Shown here piece after piece: positions 1 through 10,700 of a stretch of DNA of 64,000 nt; within the stretch, counting starts at the first letter, position 1, and every line of letters starts with the position of its first letter. Source of the stretch: Haliotis asinina (lineage: Eukaryota; Mollusca; Gastropoda; Lepetellida; Haliotidae); assembly GCF_037392515.1 (NCBI RefSeq), contig NC_090291.1:19185501-19249500 (forward strand), given 5' to 3'. Position numbers and translations under genes: made by a program. Below the pieces are notes generated by a model that was given only the letters and a program-made list of their open reading frames with translations, did no database searches and was not told the origin of the DNA.

Positions 1-950
1 ACTCGAAATAGTGAAGGAACTGCATTATTTAATTGAATGTTGTCCTTTAGGTCGTAGACTCATCATAGCACTGTCGTTCTTTGGTACATATTGTCCACTG
101 TTCACATGGCTTCCAGTCAGTGCTACCTAATTGATGCGATATTCATTGAAATTTATTTCGTACTTTGTGTTTGATTGTGCATATGATGACCTGTATGAGA
201 TTTAATCATATGTTGAGGATGTCATGTATTATGCAAACCTTTATTCATAGTATTGACTCTTGTTGAGAACTAGTGATCGTCATTTCATTTGATGATGAGT
301 GAGTGAAAATGATTTTACGCCACTTTAAGCAATGTTACAGCGATATTACAGCGGGGGAAAAACCACAATAGTTACAAACTCTTTCAGCATGCGTGGAGGA
401 TTATCTGCGCATATGAGAAAAATGTGATTTGTGTATGACTTCATCTTTGTGGAGTTTATCCTGTGTGTATACGTCACATGGGGATGATATTTTATAAATG
501 AGATTTAATCATATGCTGAGGATGTCAGGTATTTCTTTTTCATCTTTTGTTAAGGATGTTGTATTAATCATATCGTGCATCAGGTGATGTGGAAATGAAA
601 CATATCTGACTTTATTATGTGTGTATACGTCACATGGGGATTTTATCCTGTTTTAGGACATAATATAATTCTAATTTCATCTCGTGTAAAGGAAATTTTA
701 TATAACACGTGTTTGATCATGTGCGGTGGATATGAAACATATACCACTTTATCATGTGTACCACATGTCACATGTAAATGATATTGGGATTTTATCATGT
801 ATTGTAATTTAATGTATTTGTAATTTCATCTCGTGTAAAGGAAATTTTATGTAAGTGATATTCAATGGCATGTATTTTGTACTGTATGTTTTGTTGTGCA
901 TGTGATGAGCAGTATTCGAAATAAGCTATACATGTACTTTTATTTATAGA
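1..950. repeat. 3' flank of gene 1 with degenerate ~150-bp repeats
   Basis: No gene is seen. Phrases recur at about 150-bp steps or multiples: 'taatttcatctcgtgtaaag' near 673 and 821, 'tgtgtatacgtcacatgggg' near 462 and 619, and 'gagatttaatcatatg' near 197 and 502. This looks like an old, diverged tandem repeat. A SINE tail lies inside at about 291-356. Confidence 0.5.
291..356 (-). mobile_element. Tail fragment of tRNA-headed SINE
   Basis: The sequence reads gagtgagtg, then 'ttttacgccactttaagcaa' and a degraded 'cagcgggggaa' block. This is the 3' tail of the tRNA-headed SINE family in reverse orientation; the tRNA-like head is missing. Confidence 0.55.
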
Positions 951-1216
951 CCCGTGGAGGTCCCGGGATAGAATAGGCCTTCAGCAACCCATGCTTGCCA
1001 TAAAAGGTGACTATGCTTGTCGTAAGAGGCGACTAACGGGATCGGGTGGTCAGGTTCGCTGACTTGGTTTACACATGTGATCGGTTCTCATATGCACAGA
1101 TCGGTGTTCATGCTGTTGATCACTGGATTGTTTGGTCCAGACTCGATTATTTACAGACCGTCGCCATATAGATGGAATATTGCTGAGTGTGGCGTAAAAC
1201 TAAACTCACTCACTCA
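951..1216 (+). mobile_element. SINE family 2, nearly full length
   Basis: This copy shows the family layout: cccgtggaggtcc start, 'cgtaagaggcgactaacggg' core, a 'ttgatcactggattg' block, and a tail 'tggaatattgctgagtg', 'ggcgtaaaactaaactcact', ending in ctca repeats. The core contains a partial duplication ('cataaaaggtgactatgctt'). No coding capacity. The same layout recurs at over a dozen sites in this window. Confidence 0.8.
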
Positions 1217-1271
1217 ATCACTTTTATTTATAGCATTGACGTTTACTGCGAACCAGTGATAGTCAGTGATG

Positions 1272-1380
1272 ATGGGTGAGTGAGAATTATTTGACGCCAT
1301 TTTAAGCAATCTACCAGCAATATTACGTCGGGGGACACCAGAAATAGGCTTCACATTGTACCAAAGTGGACAGTCGAATC
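1272..1380 (-). mobile_element. tRNA-headed SINE, head truncated
   Basis: Read on plus it has gagtgag, 'ttgacgccattttaagcaat', 'cgtcgggggacaccagaaat' and 'aggcttcacattgtacc'. The tRNA-like end is lost after about 1360. It lies back to back with the family-2 SINE just before it. Confidence 0.65.
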
Positions 1381-1521
1381 CGTTCTTGTTTGATGAAATG
1401 GAATGTTCCATGGAACGGATCCGTATGTCCAGTGCATTTTGGATTTTACTCGTTTTGGCTGAACTTAACAGAATATGTCAGTGGGTAGTTGAAAACAACG
1501 TCATCTGCACTGAGATATGTG

Positions 1522-1527
1522 TTTATT
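1522..1527 (-). promoter_or_regulatory. Polyadenylation signal of gene 1
   Basis: AATAAA on the minus strand, about 80 bases past the gene 1 stop codon. It is the first canonical hexamer after the stop, so it is the likely 3' end signal. Confidence 0.6.
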
Positions 1528-1606
1528 ATGCTGTACCCTTATCTCATGTCATCAGAAACGTATGACAAATACAATTTACAAGTTTATATTCAAAAGTTGG
1601 CTTTCC

Positions 1607-1786
1607 TCAGATTCCGGGAGACTCCGCCACGACGATCGAATTGTACGAAGAATCGGTCATGAAGCTCACGAAATTTGTAACTCCGGACGTCTGAGTTGAA
1701 CAGTCCGTCACAGAGTTGACCAGACCAACGGTGATATATTCGCCTGTGTAAGCTTCCAGGCAGACCAAAGCTCCACCAGAATCCGT
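1607..1786 (-). CDS. Gene 1 exon 15: trypsin-like C-terminus
   Basis: The acceptor ctgtttgttttcag precedes 59 codons and TGA. It reads TDSGGALVCLEAYTGEY, then VGLVNSVTDC: the GDSGGP block and C-terminal strands of a trypsin fold, with the serine kept and the preceding Gly changed to Thr. It joins exon 14 in phase 0, giving CQTDSGGA. It is separated from exon 14 by a 6.1-kb intron that holds the LINE. Confidence 0.82.
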   Translation of the reverse strand, partial: TDSGGALVCLEAYTGEYITVGLVNSVTDCSTQTSGVTNFVSFMTDSSYNSIVVAESPGI

Positions 1787-4700
1787 CTGAAAACAAACAG
1801 CAATTTACTCTTAACACTTGTCTTTGCAAAATATATGTACAATCTATATATTTATATTTTTTTCAATCTATTTATATAGTCTATATGAATATATGTCATT
1901 GAACAATTACTTATAGCAGGCATAGCTATCAGCAATATACAGCGAAGTTCACCATCGTGTGTTTTGATATCAATTATATATCAAATATGGGTAAGAGTTC
2001 CTCCCGTTCGCATTCACAAATAATATTTATTTATTGATAGATCCTGGAATCATTAACAAAACCTAACATAACAATTATTACTATGGGGCTCAGAAAAAAG
2101 TGTTACATCTGTTAATCTGTAGAAGAAAGAATAAGGAGGAAATGTGTCTCCACAAGCTGATAAAAGTGAAAGTGAAAAACATATATCAACGAGTTTTGAT
2201 ATATTTCGTTTGAGAGAAATCAGAAACGTAATGTTGTCTGTAGCAAGTACATGTGAACAATTGCGTATGAGTACATAAATGATAATGATGGGAGTGGGAA
2301 CGAGTGACATCATTGCGTCATTTAAAACAAACACATTAAAAGAAGTGCTAATATTTATTGTTTTCAATTCTGCCATGCTGAAGTTTCAACATTTCCTGGT
2401 GGTACTTGAAGTAACCTTTCATGCGGGATTCATCAACTGAAACTTTGTCACCTTCAAAAATGACTCATTTGCGGTGGCCATCTTTGTTTACTTCAGTCTC
2501 TAAACCCCGAACAGGTTCGTTACTTAAAGAACAAAGGTTCAGCTAGTGACCTGAAGGACAAACGTCAATTTGTCGGTTGAAGGATAACCATACGTGAACA
2601 AGAGATCTCACATGATGAGGTTAGTTTTAAGGTATGTTATTGTATGATATTCAATGGTCGCGAGGTTACATCCCGAGGGACCAGTGAACAACGTATTTAT
2701 CTTACAGATCACCTCAGTGATGATTTTGAACTGTATGAAACACGGGTATCGGATTATAGTAAGAAGTTGCGAGTTGCCTGCCCCTACTGACAAGACGTGT
2801 GTGTGTACACGCTCTCGCTAAACCACCCGACAAAAGCAAATACCAAAAGCTGTGAGTAACACCTGACAGATCATATTGCTTTATTAAAGTGTTGCCACTT
2901 CAACGTTACCGATGGGGATACCCCTTGACGTTTGGAGAGCGAGAATAGGAACATTCTCACACCCACATGGCACCCGGCAGGTCGGCCATGTCAGCCCGTA
3001 TACCCCGTACACGGAATGGCCGTGGTATGTCGATGTGGGCTATCGGCTCCTGGCTACATATGTGTTGCTTACCTCCATATACAATGCAAGTTTCATTGTC
3101 GTGTTTGTCTGGTCTAATATCTTACTCTCGGGGGATGTTGAACTGAACCCGGGACCCACCGGTAAGACGAGTCATATCAGTGAAAGCGACCTCGAAGCCA
3201 TGAAAAATGACATTTTACAGGAGTTTCGGGCAATGAAGAATGAACTTATGCGTGACATGAGAGACATAAAAACTCAAACTAGGAAACTTAGTAGTACTGT
3301 GGACGACATAAAGCGAAACATACAGGATATTCAAGGGGAACAATCTGTCCTACGTTTAGATATAGAAGCTGTCAGTGACCGTCTGGACAAACTTGAGTGT
3401 AACCCTCCACGTCAGAGTGGATCTGGTCAGCATGATGTGATAGACTTGCTAAAGGAAGTTGAAAAATTAGAACAATACAATAAACGTAACAATGTTTTGC
3501 TATATGGCGTGTCCGAAAAACCTGAAGAAGTTAGCTGGGATTTGAGAGCCTTGTCATGTGAGATTCTGAATGACTGTTTGGACTCGGACAGTGTCCGGCT
3601 GTCTCCAGAGGATATCGCTGAAGCTCACAGGATCGGACGTCGGCCATCACAAACTAAACGTACTAGGCCAATCATAATTAAATTCTTTACCTCGGACTGC
3701 AAAATACGCTCACTTGGTCTCCGTAACGCACTAAGGAGCAAAGGTTATGGGGTCGGCAGTGACCTGACTCACAGACAGAGGAAAATACTTCAAGATCTAC
3801 GATCACAAAACAAACGTGGCTACTTCCGAAACGGCGAACTGGTAGTATCGGAGAGTACGGACACCTCGAATACAGACACAGCCTGCTCCATTGTAGAGAG
3901 CATTCCTCATGTAAACCCACCTCCCACAAATACCTAGGGGTGTGGCCACACCCAGCTACACAGCCGTTCGGCTTTGAACGTAAACAAACAGTTTCTCTTT
4001 TGGAATATCTCCGGTTTCCTCAATAAACTTTCAGATACTTGTTTTACCGATTATATATCTGACTTTGATATTATTGGTCTTCTAGAAACATGGACTATTG
4101 ACTATGATTATGACCATATTTTTCATGAACACATACCCTATAGTATCAATGCCCTTAAAACAGCGATTAGAGGAAGACCGTCAGGAGGTATAACTGTTCT
4201 TGTGAAAAAGTCCCTCAATAATTATGTGAAAACATCTAAAATCACAGAGAATGCTGTATTTTTGTTAATTGACAAGACTGCCTTTTCATTGGATAAAGAT
4301 GTCCTATATGCCAGTGTATACGTAAACCCAAGTGGCTCTACCTGGTATACACACAAACAGATTAAGTGTGGTATCACGCTGTTCTGTAACTCACTTGTTG
4401 AGGTACTTGGATCAAGGAATAAGGATGTGCATGTGATTGTTGGTGGGGACTTCAATGCTCGAACGGGAACACTATGTGATGCCATTGATAATGACATCTC
4501 TGATATCTTGGGGGATGAGTATATGTCGTCGTTTGAGGACAGCGTTAACATCGACAGGTCATCGTGTGATAAAATCATCAACAGTGCTGGTCGTGTCCTG
4601 GTGAATATGTGTGCTGCCCTTAATATGTCCATCTTAAACGGCCGTTGTGGTGCGGATTCTGGTATCGGCGACTTTACGTTTATTAATCAGAGTGGATCAA

Positions 4701-7700
4701 GTGTAATTGATTATATTATTGTATCTAATTGCCTATTTTCATATTGTAAACATTTTGAAGTTGTTTCACGAGCTGACTCAAGCCATCAACCGTTAGCGTG
4801 CTCGTTTCAGTCACGTGACCCTGCTACCGACGACAGTGTTGAAGTAGCACGTGCAAAACGTGTGACGGACCGCTATGTGTGGGACCTGAAGTATCTCCAA
4901 CAGTTCAGGGAGAACCTGTTGTTACCTGCCGTTGTTGACATATTTGAGAAATGTATACTACCTGTTGATGAAATTGATAAGGTTGTTACTCAGTTTACTG
5001 CAGTAATCTGTGAAGCGGCCGGTAGTATGAAGCGCCATAAGAAAACTAGATTTGTACACTCCGAACCATGGTTTGACGCGGAATGTAGGTTCCATAGATC
5101 AGAAAGGGAAAGACTTCTTAAAGTATTTCGTGGTAATAAAACTGATGTTCACTTGAGTAATTATATTAAGGCCCGGAATACCTACACATCAATACTTAGA
5201 AATAAAAGGAAAGCATATTATGACAAAGTGAGCGATAAAATCGCAAGAAGTCTCCATGATAGTAAAGCATTCTGGTCTACTTTAAAAGGGTTGTCCTCCT
5301 CTGCCAATACTCGTTCTCCTAATATAACCATCTGCGAATGGGCTGACCATTTCAAAAACCTGTTTCTTTCCGATGATCAGTCCGAAGTCAGTGTTATGGA
5401 TGAAACTGACTCTGATAACTGTGATGATATGACACGCTTCATTTTAGACTCTCCTATTTCACAGGAGGAGGTTTTCACCGCCATCGAAGGGCTGAAGTGT
5501 GGCAAATCCTCAGGTACTGATTTATTAATTCCAGAATTTTTCAAATACACAACCGATATTTTGGTACCATATCTTGCAGCTCTTTTCAATGCCATGTTTG
5601 AACAGGCTTACTTTCCAGAATCATGGTCGGAGGCTGTCATTGTTCCTTTATATAAGAAAGGTGATATACACTCCCCATCTAACTATAGAGGTATTTCTCT
5701 TCCTAGTGTATTTAGCAAGGTTTATGTGTCTATATTAAACAGGAGATTAACGTATTGGTGTGAAGCATATTGTAAAATTGTAGAGTCACAAGCTGGTTTC
5801 CGCCACGATTACTCCACCATTGATAACATATTTATCCTCCAGTCTATTATCCAGAGGTACCTGAGTAAGCAAAAGGTCAAACTTTACTGTGTATTCGTGG
5901 ATTTTGCAAAGGCATTCGACAGTGTAAGTCGTTTGAAATTATGGTCAGTATTGAAGTCTAGAGGTGTCTCCCCCAAAATGGTTAACTCTGTACAGGCTAT
6001 CTATTCTTCCGTTAAGGCTACCGTAAAATTTGATAATGTGCTATCAGGATTTTTCCCTTGTTCACGTGGTGTTCGTCAGGGCTGCGTCCTAAGCCCTCTG
6101 CTGTTTTCAATTTTTATCAACGAGCTGGCTGTTGAGATAGAACGGTGTTCAGGTCCAGGTATCCAATTACATCCTGATGTTATTCAGATATTTATTCTCC
6201 TCTTTGCGGATGACATCGTACTTATATCTGATTCTATTGGTGGACTACAGAAACGCATCAATGTTTTAGAAACGTTTTGTATAGAATACGGTCTTGAAGT
6301 CAATTTGGATAAGACAAAAGTTGTCGTGTTTCAGAAAGGTGGTATTTTATCAAGACGAGAAAGTTGGTTTTATAATGGTAGGAAGTTGGAAGCTGTAACT
6401 TCATATAAGTATCTTGGTATAACCTTCACGAGGGGCTTGTCTTGGTCTAGTCATTGTTCCAATGCAGCCTTGCAAGGCAAAAAGGCCTTATTTGGTGTCC
6501 TTAAAACAATAAGTAAACTAAGCAATATATCTCTTGAGTTATACTTTAAGATATTTGATAGGAAAATAGCTCCTATTCTGCTGTATGGTGCCGAGGTCTG
6601 GGGATTCTATCAGAATGACTGTATAGAATCGGTACACACATTGGCTTGCAAACGATTTTTAGGCGTCAAGATCTCTACAACTAATAATATAGCTCGTGGT
6701 GAATGTGGGCGGTTTCCCCTATATATTTTAGCATATAAACGGGTTATAAAGTATTGGCTAAAACTATTAGGCATGTCTGAATCTCGTCATCCCAAAAAAT
6801 GTTATCACATGATGCTAATGGCTTTAGATCATAATAGAGTTAATTGGGCGTCGAAGTGTAGAGATCTGCTTTACAGCTTGGGTTTTGGCTTTGTTTGGGA
6901 GCAGCAAACTGTTACTTCCCCTACCTCATTCTTAACTGAATTTGAGAATCGTCTTAAATGTATTCATGAACAGAACTGGTTCAGCTCACTTCAAAATGGC
7001 AGTAAATCTACGTGTTATTCTTATTTTAAAACATCACTGTCTAGAGAGCCATATTTAAATGTGATTAGCATTAAAAAGTTTAGAGTAGCACTCGCGCAGT
7101 TTAGGTGCTTTTCACACCAGTTACGTATTGAAACTGGAAGATATTATAAAATAGATAGAAATGACAGGCTATGTTTACAATGCGAGGAAGGCTATATTGA
7201 GGATGAGTACCACTTTCTCCTCGTGTGTTCCAAATTCAAACAGCTCCGCTTGAACCATTTACCTAAAGCCTTTTGCATCAATCCATGTAAAGCAAAGTTC
7301 AAACTCCTTATGTCATCATTAGACTGTAATCTTATAAATAATTTAGCTAGCTTTATTTATCATGCAATGTATCTAAGATGTTAAAACTACCGATCTATAC
7401 TGTATACACCATGTTTTGTCATACACCATGCAACTTTTGTAGTTATGGGCCGATGGCCTACACTTCTGTAATAAAGAATATATATAGTAAGAAGTACCAG
7501 AGTTAGACAAATATATATTGCCGACAACGACCGACGACAAGAAAAACTTAAAGAGTTATCTCCCATCAATTTGTATCGAAACCCGTACATCACACGTAAC
7601 GCAATTATTGGAGATATAGAATTACTAACACGAAATACCAAATACTTCGCCATTCCAAACGAGTAAAAGAGTAATGATACTCACTTGTAAGCGTGGTAGA

Positions 7701-10700
7701 TTGAAAAATAATACAAGACTTCTCAACCAATTGAAAACCGACATTTCTGTGTGAGGTAAGATAAATATTTGATAACTATAATAAATTTTATTTGGTATAT
7801 CAGACGCCGAGCATAATTCGTCAACAATATAACATACAACAGGCCATTGGCTGCCTGAGATTTTTAACATGACTTAACCTCACCTGGCAACTGACGGCTT
7901 CTGCAGCTGTTCCCGTGGAGCACAGCGTATCTCCGGTGCATGTTGGATCCAGAGTTATCGGCCCTTCTTTGGCAACTTGACTTGTACCTACACACAAAGG
8001 ATAGACTGGCTGTTCATGTGTGTCGGTCTGAATCGCACTTGTTAACTATGCACATACTTCAAAGGTAGGAGTAACTAAGTTATTCAAACGATGAATGTTG
8101 TTAACAAGCAGCGTAAGTTCATACTTCAAAGGTTGGAGTAACTAAGTCATTCAAATGATGAATATTGCTAACATGCAGCATAAGTTCATGCTTAAAAGGT
8201 TGAAGTAACTCTAGTTCAGAAAACAAGAACATCTTGGCAGAATTCGAAATCACGAGACTGTGTGCTATTAAGGTGAAAGGGTTTCACATAAGGGCTTCCA
8301 GAAATCTCAAGTGGATAAGCGGGAACGTTCACAAGCAGTTAGTTTGAGTTTACATGAAAAGCATATTATAATTGTCCATTGATCTGTGTTCATTAGAAGA
8401 TGACACATTTGTACTTACTTCCTGTTTCATCAACACCAAAACCGACCAGTTTACAAGACGATTCATCGATGGTCATCCTATTATTTGGAACGCAGGCAGG
8501 TAGACGACAAACTGGACCCTGAGCGACCGGACTCGTCAAGGTCAACGTGTACACTTCTGGAATGAAGTTTAGGACATATATCGGACCCCAAAATATGACC
8601 CCGATCGGCAGGAAGCCCGCTAGAGATGTTGGACGCTACATTGAAGGTGAAAACCATTGTAACAGGGGTGACAGAGGCTACGGAGCTTAGTCTTATTGTT
8701 GTTACATAATTATTTTGCAAGAGGAGGGCACTTAACCTTCTACGACTTCTAGCTTTTGAGTAATTCTTTTTCCACTACTTCTTCTTTTTCTTCTACTACT
8801 ACTACTACTACTACTACTACTGCTGCTACTACTACTACTAATACTACTACTGCTACAGCTACAGCTACTGTTACTGTTGTTGTTGCTGCTGCTACTACTC
8901 CTACTACTACTACTACAGATCCGGGTTGGAATTTGTCTTCTGTAACCCATACTTGTCGTAAGAGGCGACTAACGGGATGGGGTGGTCAGGCTTGTTGACA
9001 TGGTTGACACATGACATCGTATCCCAATGGCGTGCTCATGTTGTGGATCACTGGATTGTATGGTCCAGACCTCTATTATATACAGAGCACCGCCATATAG
9101 CTGGTATATTATTGACATTGAGGGCGAAACAACTATTGCTGTAGCGATGGTTTGTTGCGACAAACTATTGTAATACCATAGCAAAAGGGTTCTTTTTAAA
9201 GTCATTTCTTAAATGAAAGCATTGTTTATATGAAACAAAAATAAGCTGAAGTAGATTCAGTCTCTTTCAATAACTGACAAGAAACTTGAAACCCAAGTCA
9301 AGTAAACAGTCAAGTTTGTTTAAGGGATAACAGTTGCAGATAACTCTAAATCAAAGTGAACGAATCTGGTGCTGTATATTGCACCGTATATTTGTCAACG
9401 GAAGTCAATCACTGAACTATCGATAGTGACACATACTATCGATGCATCGATAGGTTTTCGTCTCTATCAATTAACTGATATCGGAGACAATTACAAGTTA
9501 TCGATAGTTCGATAGATCATTACATCCCTAATTACTGAGTGCAACAAACCACCCAAACTACTACTGTAAGTGATACTCTTACTACTGAGTCTTGGCATAT
9601 GTATGTGATGAAGAGCGATTTATTTTTCCCTGACCAGTGGCTAAATACTCCTCTGCGCAAGCACGCGCACATAGCTTACCCCCATTTCCTACGGGCAAGA
9701 ACTGACGGTACTGCGGAATTATGAAATCCTGTTGGTCGGCTTCGTTGTCCACGGTTGTGTTGTGCTCTCCAACAACAGCTTTAACGCTGTCATACAACAT
9801 GATTCTAGAAAAAAAGACAAGCATCAAAGATTCAGAGCAGTCATTGTCTGGTATTTGGTCAGCACAAGACCCGCGAAGATTCGGGTTAGAATCGATCTGC
9901 AGTAGCCCGTGCTTGTCGTAAGAGGCGATTTACGGGATCGGGAGGTAAGGCTCGCTGACTTCACTTGACTCATGTCATCGTATCCCAGTTGCGATGCTCA
10001 TGCTATTGATGACTGGATTGTCTGGCCTAGTTTCTGTTATTTAAAGACAGCTGTAAACCTAAACTCACTCACTGCTCAGAACAAATCACCCACTGCTCAG
10101 AACACATGGTTGTTTTCACAAGTTGGTAAAAATATATGTTTGGACATTAACAGTTAGTACACACATTTCTATGTTTTAATGTATTGCATTGTACTTTGTT
10201 GTGCTTAGAGGAACTGGTAAGCAAATAACTGAGGCATCCTGGTGAGTGTACAAAATGACAGCGTATTGAGAAAATTATTACATCACGGCACATCAGCTCA
10301 GAATGCGGGTAAATCCCAAGGTATTGCGGGTCACACGTTTACCACTTCGGTGAAACTGTCGAGAACACGTACCGTTTTGGTCCATTCCCGCATCTAGCAG
10401 GCTCCCAGTTCTAGATGTACTGCAGCCCGGGTAATTCCTGCTGGTTAGGCGCCACGGACGGTGAGTCAGTTAAAATTTACCCCGCTACAGCAGTATTTCA
10501 ACAATATCACAGAGGTGGACACCAGAAATGGGCTTCACACATTGTACACATGTGGGAATCGAAGCCGGGTTTTCGGAGTGGTGAGCGAACGCTTTAACTA
10601 TTAGGCTAGCCCCACCGCCCCTGCACGGTGACAAAGACGAATATTGCATCAATGGAAAACGACTGTTATTCACTCTGAGGAAGTCCGTAAGGACCTGTTC

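Larger units (their letters stand above)
2768..7482 (+). mobile_element. Full-length non-LTR retrotransposon (APE type, CR1/L2-like)
   Basis: About 4.7 kb flanked by a 13-bp duplication. It has a 5' leader of about 140 nt, ORF1, ORF2 with endonuclease and reverse transcriptase, and a short 3' tail with aataaa. Both frames are free of internal stops, which suggests a young copy. It lies antisense in the last intron of gene 1. Clade is a guess from domain layout (coiled-coil ORF1, APE endonuclease, RT, C-terminal Cys/His motif). Confidence 0.85.
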
